Shown here: positions 8,935-17,077 of the stretch, piece by piece
How the letters are laid out: each line of letters begins with the position of its first letter
How positions within the stretch are numbered: the first letter of the stretch is position 1
Origin: Leptolyngbya boryana PCC 6306
GTDB taxonomy: Bacteria; Cyanobacteriota; Cyanobacteriia; Leptolyngbyales; Leptolyngbyaceae
NCBI RefSeq assembly: GCF_000353285.1
Contig: NZ_KB731324.1
Span: 2,126,577-2,190,576, forward strand
Direction of reading: 5' to 3'
DNA: 64,000 nt
Notes under the pieces: model-generated
The model's input: only the letters and a program-made list of their open reading frames with translations
What the model was told of the DNA's origin: nothing
Databases searched by the model: none
Made by a program: the position numbers and the translations under genes

Positions 8935-9421
8935 ATGGCAAGACAAAAACGAGGCTCACAAATTCTCGTCCAAGCCGAACAGCGCGCCGCAGGCTTAACC
9001 ACCATCGATCCCAACCTAACCCTCAGCGACGAATCGACCCTCTCCAACTATTCAAAGCTGATCCAAAAACTGCGGACTCAAATCGACACCTACAACGCCA
9101 CCCTTTCCACCCTCGACGAACTCACCCGCGACATCAAAGCCACCGAAACCCTACTTACGCGATCGTTCCGAACGAATGCTCGCAGGAGTCGCTGCCAAAT
9201 ACGGTAAAAATAGCAACGAATACGGCAAAGCAGGCGGCACACTCAAAAGCGAACGCCGCCGCTCAACCAAAAAGAAAACGCCTATCCTTGCCCCTGTCGA
9301 AGAATCCCCCGTCAAAGAGAGCGACTCTCTGCAAATGCTAATCTCTGCCCTCAAAACCGAAGAAGCACCCACTTCAACCAACGGCAACGGTTACAAACCT
9401 ACCCTATCCGAGCTTCAATAG
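8935..9421 (+). pseudogene. Conserved cyanobacterial hypothetical protein, frameshifted
   Basis: The ATG at 8935 follows a good ribosome site (GAGGAG at 8921-8926). The first frame reads MARQKRGSQILVQAEQRAAG and ends out of frame at 9207. The conserved C-terminal part, ERMLAGVAAKYGKNSNEYGK, continues in another frame from about 9162 to 9421. Removing one base around 9157-9161 (CTTACGC to CTTCGC) joins them into a 161-residue protein with LLRDRSERMLAGVAAKYG across the join. The product resembles a family found widely in cyanobacteria with unknown function (recalled from memory). Either the gene is broken, or the base is a sequencing error, or a ribosomal shift occurs. A terminator follows. Confidence 0.75.
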
Positions 9422-9441
9422 TCCAACCCATCAAACCCAAG

Positions 9442-9482
9442 AAAAAGCACTGCGAGAGTTTGATCTCAGCAGTGCTTTTTCT
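9442..9482 (+). terminator. Rho-independent terminator
   Basis: AAAAAGCACTGC (9442-9453) pairs with GCAGTGCTTTTT (9469-9480), with further GAGA/TCTC pairing inside. The right arm ends in a T-run. It lies 20 bp after the stop of the frameshifted gene. Confidence 0.85.
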
Positions 9483-9550
9483 TATAAACCCAATTGATAA
9501 ACCACATCCAAGATCAAATCAGCTTGAAAAGTATCGTTTATCGTATTCAC

Positions 9551-9730
9551 CCGCTCCCGGATTGGATGTCGGGGCTAGTTGAACGAAGTCTACTAAAGGG
9601 ACTAAAAGCCAATTAGAATCAGGTCTTCAGTCCTTTTCAAAGGACTTCGCACTGTTAGCCCCGAATTCATTCCGGGGCGAGATAGAACGGAGCGAGGAAA
9701 CAATTGATACTTCTCAAACATGCTCTAAGC
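9551..9730. repeat. Long imperfect palindrome, dispersed repeat copy 2
   Basis: The inner arms GAAGTCTACTAAAGGGACT (from 9585) and AGTCCTTTTCAAAGGACTTC pair with few mismatches. The outer arms CGGGGCTA / TAGCCCCG and CCCGGATTGGAT / ATTCCGGGG enclose them. The architecture and core bases (CTAAAGGGACT) match the copy at 1911. The right arm and its tail (9659-9730) recur at 8698-8769. The tail runs into the last codons of the cyclophilin gene and supplies its stop codon. Confidence 0.75.
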
Positions 9731-10837
9731 GTTCTTCGGCTCCACCAAATTCTCCAACCCATCAACCACTTTCATCGACTCAATCTTATCCCCCGCCCGC
9801 AGCTCTCTTAAAACATCTGCGCCTTCCGTCACAAATCCGAAAATCGAATAGCGACCATCCAGCAGATTCGCACCCGCAGGCGTTAGCTCCGGCTCAAACA
9901 AGAAAAAGAAAAACTGAGACGATCCCCCATTCGCATCAAAATCAGGACGCGCCAGAGCCATCGCCCCATAAGCAGAAAACGGCAGCACAGGCGGATCAAG
10001 ATAGCGTCCCGCATCCTCTAACGTGATGCCATACGTCGGAACCTTATCGCCTTTGACTAAAACTTCCAAAGGAATCGCCCGATACTTCTTCGTCTTCGGA
10101 TCGACAAAGCCAACCTCATCTCCAGGTGGATCACCGACTTGCAACACGTAAGACTCTTCTGCACGAGTAAACGGCAACCCGTTATAAAAACCACGCTGCA
10201 CCAAATCAACAAAATTCCCTGCCGTTACAGGCGCACTAAACCCATCTACCACGATCGTTAAATCCCCTTTCGAGGTCTTCGCTGCGATCGTTGCGCGTCC
10301 CTTTAACTGCGGCAAATTGCTATACTCTTGCGGCACTTCATACGGGAACTTAGAAACCATTGCTGCTTCCAAGTCGCCTATTTTATCTAATAGTTCTGCT
10401 CGCTTCTCTAGCGTTTTGGTTTTATCTTTTGCAGTAGCAATTTCGGTCATCTCCGCAATCCCAGCTTTCAGTTGCTCGATCAACTGCTCCGCTTCAGACT
10501 TGCGATCGTCCACCACGCTTGCCAATAATTTGTCACTTTTCTTCGTCAAAATGTTATTCGCACGACTCAAATCCGAATTCACCGCACCCCAGCGTCGATT
10601 TGCCCGCAACTGAGCCGCGACATCCTCCAAACTGTCCTGAAGTTGACGCACTTCAGGATTCTCGATCGGTAACGCATAGCGCAACAACGCTTTCGGATCT
10701 TTAATCGCATTCCCCTGCGGCAGTGCCAACACTGGTGGCTCAAATCCCACCAAAATCACCACCACGCAGAGCAAGGCAACTCCGCATTGGCTCAAGCGCA
10801 CGATCGCGCGTTTCCATGAATCATTACAAAAAGACAT
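9725..10837 (-). CDS. Cyclophilin-type peptidyl-prolyl isomerase, thylakoid-lumen TLP40/CYP38-like
   Basis: A 370-residue exported protein. The N-terminus has a basic stretch and a hydrophobic signal segment (about residues 18-40). A helical domain of about 130 residues follows, with a leucine/lysine-rich region (QLIEQLKAGIAEMTE). The C-terminal cyclophilin domain (about 180-360) shows FVDLVQRGFYNGLPFTR and FDANGGSSQFFFFL. This order matches TLP40/CYP38 of plants and cyanobacteria, which helps assemble photosystem II in the lumen; the cyclophilin active site in that family is often degenerate. It is divergent from efp. Its last codons overlap a dispersed repeat. Confidence 0.9.
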   Translation of the reverse strand: MSFCNDSWKRAIVRLSQCGVALLCVVVILVGFEPPVLALPQGNAIKDPKALLRYALPIENPEVRQLQDSLEDVAAQLRANRRWGAVNSDLSRANNILTKKSDKLLASVVDDRKSEAEQLIEQLKAGIAEMTEIATAKDKTKTLEKRAELLDKIGDLEAAMVSKFPYEVPQEYSNLPQLKGRATIAAKTSKGDLTIVVDGFSAPVTAGNFVDLVQRGFYNGLPFTRAEESYVLQVGDPPGDEVGFVDPKTKKYRAIPLEVLVKGDKVPTYGITLEDAGRYLDPPVLPFSAYGAMALARPDFDANGGSSQFFFFLFEPELTPAGANLLDGRYSIFGFVTEGADVLRELRAGDKIESMKVVDGLENLVEPKNA

Positions 10838-10961
10838 ACAGCTTCAACCCTAGAGATCAGTCAGCCACTCCGATTGTCCCATGTCGAGTCGCGATAAAAA
10901 GCGGTCGGGGGACGGTAAAATGAAGTGCCGAATGTTCTCCCCCAATTAGTAAGTTAAAGTC

Positions 10962-11525
10962 ATGATTTCCAGTAACGATTTTCGTCCCGGTGTCAGTATT
11001 GAGCTAGACGGCTCAGTCTGGCGTGTAGTGGAATTTTTACACGTCAAGCCGGGTAAGGGTTCTGCATTTGTTCGTACCAAGCTCAAAAACGCCCAAAATG
11101 GCAACGTGGTCGAGCGCACATTCCGAGCCGGGGAGACCGTACCGCAAGCAACGCTCGAAAAAAGCACGATGCAACACACCTACAAAGAAGGTGATGAGTT
11201 CGTGTTTATGGACATGGAAACTTACGATGAAGGTCGGCTCAGCGCGGCTCAAATCGGCGATCGCGTCAAATACCTCAAAGAAGGCATGGAAGTGAACGTC
11301 GTCCGCTGGAACGAACAAGTTTTGGAAGTTCAACTTCCAAACTCCGTCGTGCTGGAAGTGACTCAAACTGATCCCGGTGTCAAAGGCGATACCGCAACGG
11401 GTGGCACAAAGCCCGCGATCGTTGAAACGGGCGCACAGGTCATGGTTCCGTTATTCATCACCATCGGTGAAAAGATCAAAATTGACACTCGCAACGATAC
11501 ATATTTAGGTCGCGAGAAAGAATAG
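10962..11525 (+). CDS. efp: Translation elongation factor P
   Basis: Rescues ribosomes stalled at polyproline stretches. The 187 residues begin [17 protein letters not shown] and comprise the three usual beta-barrel domains. The loop [14 protein letters not shown] places Lys32 at the tip that contacts the P-site tRNA; this is the position modified in many bacteria. FMDMETYDE and the C-terminal [20 protein letters not shown] are classical. The gene is followed by accB at 80 bp, the conserved cyanobacterial order, with an intergenic hairpin between. Confidence 0.97.
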   Translation: MISSNDFRPGVSIELDGSVWRVVEFLHVKPGKGSAFVRTKLKNAQNGNVVERTFRAGETVPQATLEKSTMQHTYKEGDEFVFMDMETYDEGRLSAAQIGDRVKYLKEGMEVNVVRWNEQVLEVQLPNSVVLEVTQTDPGVKGDTATGGTKPAIVETGAQVMVPLFITIGEKIKIDTRNDTYLGREKE

Positions 11526-11540
11526 CGAACCCCCGATCTG

Positions 11541-11575
11541 AGATCAGAAAGATCCTCTACATATCTTTCTGATCT
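11541..11575 (+). promoter_or_regulatory. Intercistronic hairpin between efp and accB
   Basis: AGATCAGAAAGAT (11541-11553) and ATCTTTCTGATCT (11563-11575) are perfect 13-bp complements with a 9-base loop. No T-run follows at once, so it looks more like a stability element or attenuating hairpin than a strong terminator. It sits 16 bp after the efp stop and 30 bp before the accB start. Confidence 0.6.
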
Positions 11576-11605
11576 CCCATCTAATTTTTGAGGAGTATAA
11601 GAACT

Positions 11606-12059
<454 letters not shown>

Positions 12060-12073
<14 letters not shown>

Positions 12074-13457
12074 TCTTGTCGAGCATTGCCGGGGTCTCAA
12101 TGCGATGGACACGAATCTGATGCAAGCGTGGCCCCTCCACCGAAACCACGGTTAATTCATAATTGGCATATTGCAGCGTTTCTCCAGGCTGCGGAATTTT
12201 TTGCCATTGGTAAAATAGAAAACCGCCTAAAGTTTGATACTCCTCGATCACAGGTAGATTGAGATCCAATCGATCGTTAATTTCTTCTAGATTCATCTGT
12301 GCCTGAATCATAAAGGTATTTTCATCGATCGTTTGAATCGGCTGCTCCTCATCGCTTTCTTCTGTCTCCCCAATAATTTGAGTCACGAGATCTTGAATCG
12401 TGACCAATCCCGCTGTGCCGCCAAACTCATCGACCACTAAAACCATATGTTGTCGATCGCGCTGCATCAGCGTCAGTAGCTCTCCCAAACTCGTATACTC
12501 CGGGACAAATCGCGCTGGCTGAATCCAAGACTTCAAGGGACTATCCATGTTTAACGTCCCTTGCACCAAAGGCTCAGCCAGCTCTTTCAAATGCACAAAC
12601 CCACAAATATCATCCAGCGATTCTCCCGTAATGGGAAATCGCGAATGTCCGCTTTCCGCCACTTCGACCAACAAGTCGCGCACCGTTGCCTCGATCGGTA
12701 AAGTAATCATGCTCGGTCGCCGCACCATCACTTCTTCCGCCGAAACTTCCGCAAATTCAAACACATTGCTGAGCAATTCGCGTTCTTCCTGCTCCAACCC
12801 GCTCGACTCGCTAGAAGTCGCAATAATCAGCTGTAATTCTTCCGGTGTGACCTGGTTGTACCACCCTTGCCCGGTATACTGCACCCCAATCAAGCGCAAT
12901 AAGAACTGAGTCGATTGATTCAAAATCCAGATAAAAGGATTGAAAAATCGCGCGATCGCCAAACTAAACGGACCCAAAAACCGCGCAATTTCCTCGGAGT
13001 ACCGCATCGCCAGAGACTTTGGGCACAGTTCACCGAGCACAATTTGCAGATAAGCAATCAGCAAAAACGAGATCGGAATCGAAGCCGAGTGTGACAAAGG
13101 CTGTATCCAGGTTTGCGGCAAAGGAAGCTGAGTGATCCACATGGACACGATCACCGCCATCGATGATTCACCAATCCAGCCCAGCGCTAGACTCGATAAC
13201 GTAATGCCAAGCTGAGTGGTAGACAGTAAGCGATCGATACTTTGTTGTAAAGACTGTACGGTGCGAGCTTGAATATCCCCCGCATCGACCAATTGATTAA
13301 TTCGAGAGCGACGCACTGACACGATCGAGAACTCAGCCGTCACGAAGAACGCATTAATCGCGATCAAGAGCAGCACCGAGAGAAATCGCAAACTGACATC
13401 GGTAAAATTTAGAGGCTGAAGCACTACCGCTAGAGCAAGCGGAATGGGGGCAGTCAT
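12060..13457 (-). CDS. CNNM/HlyC-CorC family membrane protein with CBS pair
   Basis: A 465-residue member of the CNNM (DUF21) - CBS - CorC/HlyC family, often called hemolysin-like; members act in Mg2+ or Co2+ homeostasis. The N-terminal about 200 residues hold the hydrophobic CNNM domain ([19 protein letters not shown] at about 25-43, then [15 protein letters not shown]). A CBS pair follows ([19 protein letters not shown] and [18 protein letters not shown]). The C-terminal transporter-associated domain is marked by [18 protein letters not shown]. The likely location is the plasma membrane. Its 3' end overlaps the 3' end of accB, and a small membrane-anchored protein gene lies upstream on the same strand. 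Confidence 0.9.
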
Positions 13458-13504
13458 TGGGCAATCAGAGTAAGAAAATTCGGGCTGAGAAGTTGAGTTT
13501 AGCG

Positions 13505-14176
13505 TTATTTAATGGGAATGTCTGCCATCTTCAGTTGCAGTTTTTGGTCAGGATAATCACTCAGTTGAATTGAGAGCTTCTGAGCATCATCTAGCATCGA
13601 AGTTGGAATACTAATCGTCCCACTTAAGCGATCGCTCTTGGCAGGCAATTCCGATGGCAATCCGGTTGTTTCTGCAACGATCAGGCGACCTTTATCATCC
13701 GTGACATTCAGGAAACTATAGAGAAATTTCACGGGTTGACTGCCATCATTTTTCATCGCTACGTCGAGCAGCATCGAATCACCCTGTTTGCGAATCCCCG
13801 TTACTTCCATCGCAACATCATTCGATCGTGTAAGAATGGGCAGCTTTGCCGTTGTCACAGTCGCCACAGATTTCTCAGATTTTGCTGGAGGTGCTGCGCT
13901 TGTATTCGAGCTTGTACTCGCTGAACCTGCCCGACCCGTCGCATTGATTTTTTCTTTGACCGATTTGATGATGTCTTCTTCTTTCAAGATCACCAATTCT
14001 TCTCGTCCACTCGAATTTTTGGCAGTGCCCTTATTCGTGGGGCGAGAGTCGGGTTGGGTAATGCCTTTGAGTGCTTCTCGTCCGATCGCGTATCCCCAAG
14101 TCGCGGTAAAAACTCCTGCTCCTAACATCAGGGCAAGTAACGTAAAGGTTAGGGCAACGGTGGAATTAACTTTCAT
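13505..14176 (-). CDS. Membrane-anchored hypothetical protein
   Basis: A 223-residue protein with one N-terminal hydrophobic segment (VALTFTLLALMLGAGVFTA). A Ser/Ala-rich low-complexity linker (about 70-105) follows. The folded C-terminal domain (about 110-223) has alternating beta-like pattern, such as VAMEVTGIRKQGDSMLLDVA and VKFLYSFLNVTDDKGRLI. The pattern resembles extracellular Ig-like domains of the DUF4352 kind, but I cannot assign a family. The topology suggests an anchored periplasmic domain. It lies 47 bp upstream of the CNNM gene on the same strand and could share its transcript. Confidence 0.65.
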   Translation of the reverse strand: MKVNSTVALTFTLLALMLGAGVFTATWGYAIGREALKGITQPDSRPTNKGTAKNSSGREELVILKEEDIIKSVKEKINATGRAGSASTSSNTSAAPPAKSEKSVATVTTAKLPILTRSNDVAMEVTGIRKQGDSMLLDVAMKNDGSQPVKFLYSFLNVTDDKGRLIVAETTGLPSELPAKSDRLSGTISIPTSMLDDAQKLSIQLSDYPDQKLQLKMADIPIK

Positions 14177-14380
14177 GGGCGATCCAACGCAATGGGAACT
14201 GGAAATTTATATCAGCAATTGTATGCTGCAATTCTCATTCTTGGACAATTTGAATTTTTGAGGCTGGACAGAGCGAGAGATAGGTGAAGCGCGGCGTTAT
14301 CAATCGCAAAAATCGATCGGTTCAATTTTTCTAAGCGAGGCGTTAAAACCGAAAAAGTCGAGTTAAAATACGGCTAATTC

Positions 14381-14453
14381 CCAGGGTTGGCCGAGCGGTT
14401 TAGGCAGCGAACTCATAATTCGCCTCAGGCGGGTTCAACTCCTGCACCCTGGA
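14381..14453 (+). tRNA. tRNA with CAU anticodon, probably tRNA-Ile2
   Basis: A 73-base cloverleaf. The acceptor arms CCAGGGT / ACCCTGG pair 7 of 7. The D arm is GCC/GGC. The anticodon stem GCGAA/TTCGC encloses the loop CTCATAA, giving anticodon CAU. The T arm GCGGG/CCTGC has loop TTCAACT. The discriminator base is A and CCA is not encoded. The CAACTCATAATT-like anticodon arm and the GCCGAGCGGTTTAGGC D arm resemble chloroplast trnI-CAU rather than initiator or elongator Met tRNA, so the C34 would be lysidine-modified. Met cannot be excluded by eye. Confidence 0.8.
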
Positions 14454-14463
14454 TTCAGTTAAT

Positions 14464-14497
14464 TTTGGATTCAGTCAATTCAAGAACTGAATCCAAA
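14464..14497. terminator. Hairpin between the tRNA and the exported hypothetical gene
   Basis: TTTGGATTCAGT (14464-14475) pairs perfectly with ACTGAATCCAAA (14486-14497) over 12 bp with a 10-base loop. It is placed downstream of both the tRNA (plus) and the gene ending at 14508 (minus), so it could end both transcripts. There is no strong T-run. Confidence 0.6.
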
Positions 14498-14507
14498 CTC
14501 CAAATTC

Positions 14508-14981
14508 CTAGTATCGCTGCGGCAATAGTGAATTCGGCGGGGTCATCGGCTGGACTGGAAATTGTGGATCGAGTGGCTGTTCGATCGCAAATTCACTTCC
14601 CACAACGCGATTGCCAGAAGTTGGCAGCGTTTGCACCGACAGATTAAATGGGTTGGGCAAATCGGCTGTCCGAATCAACGGATCGCTTGAATTTTGCTGA
14701 TTCATTAAGTCTAAGTAAATGCGATGAATCCGCTCCCCATCGCGAGAAATTTGATTTTCCGGATACCCATAAGGCGTTCCGATGATGGTTTGGGTATACC
14801 GTAGGGGATTGCGATCGGAGAATTCGCCGAGTGCTCCGAAATAGGCACGATCGATCGCATTCGGAATGGTTTCGTTCGGACGAAATACGGGTGCCTCTTG
14901 CGCGCTGGCTGCGATCGCCATCAAACTAGAAGAGGCACTGAGCGCAATTGCGCTAAATAGGCTCTTGATCCTCACGCCCAT
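14508..14981 (-). CDS. Exported hypothetical protein
   Basis: A 157-residue protein with a clear Sec signal peptide: MGVRIKSLFSAIALSASSSL, then a hydrophobic stretch and cleavage near ASAQE (about residue 27). The mature part has no repeats or known catalytic motif that I recognise; it contains AIDRAYFGALGEFSDRN and a proline-rich C-terminus (PQFPVQPMTPPNSLLPQRY). It is presumably periplasmic or lumenal. It resembles small exported proteins conserved among cyanobacteria, with no known function. It has its own 140-bp upstream region divergent from pyrE. Confidence 0.6.
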   Translation of the reverse strand: MGVRIKSLFSAIALSASSSLMAIAASAQEAPVFRPNETIPNAIDRAYFGALGEFSDRNPLRYTQTIIGTPYGYPENQISRDGERIHRIYLDLMNQQNSSDPLIRTADLPNPFNLSVQTLPTSGNRVVGSEFAIEQPLDPQFPVQPMTPPNSLLPQRY

Positions 14982-15123
14982 AGTTCTTTATCCTCAATGA
15001 TTGGCTAAAAGGTAGAAAAGATTGGGTGGTTTCACAATTAACTGCGTGTTTTACCGCATTCATGTATGAAATTTAACCAAATCCATGCTTTTTGACACGT
15101 AATATTCATTAGTTTGCCCGCAT

Positions 15124-15741
15124 ATGACAAATGTGACTAAGTTCGACGCAAAAACATTTCCTTGGTCAACGGCTGAGATTGAGGAAGTGCGCGATCGCCT
15201 TTTGGATCTGTTCTGTTTGGGTGCTTATCGGGAGGGAGATTTTCTCTTGTCTTCGGGTCAGCGCAGTTCGTATTACATCAATGGGAAGCAGGTGACCTTG
15301 CATCCCCAAGGTGCTTTGGCAGTCGGACGAGTGTTGTTAGCGTTATTGGAGCCGGATACCGTTGCTGTGGCGGGTTTAACGTTAGGGGCTGATCCGATTG
15401 TAACGGCGACGAGTGTGGTCGGGGCGTATGAAGGAAAATCGATCTCCGCGTTGATTGTCCGTAAAGAGGCGAAAGGGCATGGAACGCAGGCATATATTGA
15501 GGGGTTGACGTTACCGGAGGGAAGCCGAGTTGTTGTTTTAGAAGATGTCGTGACAACGGGGCAATCCGCGATGAAGGCGGTTGAGCGATTGCGCGATGCC
15601 GGATATCAAGTCGATGAAGTGATCTCGCTCGTCGATCGTCAACAGGGGGGCGCAGAATTTTATCAGCAGCAAGGGTTAAAATTCCGAGCGGTTTATACGA
15701 TCGAAGATCTCCAAAAACGTTGGAAGCAATTGCAAGCTTAG
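15124..15741 (+). CDS. pyrE: Orotate phosphoribosyltransferase
   Basis: Converts orotate and PRPP to OMP in pyrimidine synthesis. The 205-residue protein has the PRPP-binding signature VVVLEDVVTTGQSAMKAVE (about residues 137-156) and the substrate segment SSGQRSSYYINGKQVTLHP near the N-terminus. KEAKGHGTQAYIEG is the flexible catalytic loop region. Length and order fit the family. It is a single gene, with a strong hairpin downstream. Confidence 0.93.
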   Translation: MTNVTKFDAKTFPWSTAEIEEVRDRLLDLFCLGAYREGDFLLSSGQRSSYYINGKQVTLHPQGALAVGRVLLALLEPDTVAVAGLTLGADPIVTATSVVGAYEGKSISALIVRKEAKGHGTQAYIEGLTLPEGSRVVVLEDVVTTGQSAMKAVERLRDAGYQVDEVISLVDRQQGGAEFYQQQGLKFRAVYTIEDLQKRWKQLQA

Positions 15742-16247
15742 ACGCAGAAGAGATTCAACTTTCTGCATGAATCCCTCCGAAGTTAATTTGCAGAGGCACT
15801 CATGCAGAAAGAAATGATTTGCACGGCTTGACCCATTGTTTGGTCGCAAGCCGTCGAGGCATTTTCACTTGAAAGATCGAGTTCACGCCTAACCCGAATT
15901 ACCCCACCTATTCCTTCTGCTTCTGCTTAATCTTGATGTTCTGCGATCGGGACTCCCCATCAACAAAGCTGAGATTATCATCCTAATTATTACAATTTGT
16001 TATACGAATGAAATCACTTGATCGTTGCCGCATTCCAGCGAAATGACGGCAGGATGCACAAATCATTCTTGAGCTATATACCAGGGATGCACAACAAAAC
16101 TCTATATTTGTGACTATGTTTAAAGTGTTTAAAGTTGAACATTAGTAGCCGCACATCCGGTTAGTGGTCGGCTGAACAACTGTACAAAGAATCGTTATTT
16201 TTCTATGCAAATTTGATATTTTCTAAACATTGTGGGAGTCTTCGTAT
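15742..16247 (+). other. 506-bp intergenic region with two hairpins
   Basis: No convincing gene. Two stem-loops follow pyrE. The first is TTTCTGCATGA (15760-15770) with TCATGCAGAAA (15800-15810), 11 bp perfect. The second is ACGGCTTG (15823-15830) with CAAGCCGT (15847-15854), extended inward by ACC/GGT. The first probably ends pyrE. Together they could also be part of a small structured RNA. The remaining 390 bp contain the promoter of the response regulator gene. Confidence 0.5.
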
Positions 16248-16970
16248 ATGAATGATATTCGCATTACGCTGATTGAAGATCATGATCTAACGCGAGTCGG
16301 TATGAAAACGGCTTTACAGCAAAGACCCGGCTTTCAAGTGGTTGGCGAGGCTGCAAATGGCACAGATGGGCTAAAATTGCTGCTCCAGCATAAACCCGAT
16401 GTTGCGATCGTCGATATTGGTTTACCGGATATCGACGGCATCGAGTTGACGCGCCGCTTCCGCCAAGCTCAAGCTGCCTCGGAGGATCAATCCGATACGA
16501 GAGTCTTAATTCTTACCCTACAAGATCAAGAAGATACGGTTTTAGCAGCATTCGCGGCAGGTGCAGATTCTTACTGCATGAAAGATGTCAGTCTCGATCA
16601 GTTGGTCGATGCATTGCGGGTGACGAATGAAGGAAATTCTTGGATTGATCCTGCAATTGCGAGAGTCGTGCTCCGTCAAACTCAGACGCAGACCCCGCCT
16701 ACCCCGATTACAGACGAACTACAGCAGGTTGCGATTACCGCTGCCGAACCGGAATACAACCAAATTATTGAAGCCTATCCGCTGACTGAGCGTGAGTTAG
16801 AAGTGCTGCAACTGATTGTCGATGGCTGTAGTAATGCTGTGATTGCAGAAAAGCTCTACATCACAGTAGGTACAGTCAAAACACATGTCCGCAATATTCT
16901 CAATAAGCTCTGTGCCGACGATCGGACTCAAGCAGCAGTGCGAGCGCTGAGAGCAGGATTAGTTGGCTAA
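16248..16970 (+). CDS. NarL/FixJ-family two-component response regulator
   Basis: A 240-residue transcription regulator. Residues 1-125 form a receiver domain with acidic residues IEDHD, the phospho-acceptor Asp56 (VAIVDIGLPD) and the conserved Lys in MKDVSLDQL. The C-terminal LuxR-type helix-turn-helix reads LTERELEVLQLIVDGCSN and VGTVKTHVRNILNKL. I chose the ATG at 16248, preceded by GGGAG; the longer TTG-started frame from 16230 has no support. There is no kinase gene beside it, so the partner is unknown. It has a 500-bp upstream region of its own and is convergent with pcrA. Confidence 0.9.
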   Translation: MNDIRITLIEDHDLTRVGMKTALQQRPGFQVVGEAANGTDGLKLLLQHKPDVAIVDIGLPDIDGIELTRRFRQAQAASEDQSDTRVLILTLQDQEDTVLAAFAAGADSYCMKDVSLDQLVDALRVTNEGNSWIDPAIARVVLRQTQTQTPPTPITDELQQVAITAAEPEYNQIIEAYPLTERELEVLQLIVDGCSNAVIAEKLYITVGTVKTHVRNILNKLCADDRTQAAVRALRAGLVG

Positions 16971-17077
16971 CGTGAATTCGAGATAAGAGATTTCGCCCAT
17001 TCGCCAGCCGCCCAAACGTTAACCCGAGCTGACATTGACTAGGTTACTCAACTCAGATTAAATACGACTGATATTCT

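Noticed and set aside
14381-14453. Elongator or initiator tRNA-Met
   Set aside because: The anticodon is CAU, but the D arm and anticodon arm resemble trnI-CAU; kept as probable Ile2 with Met as alternative.
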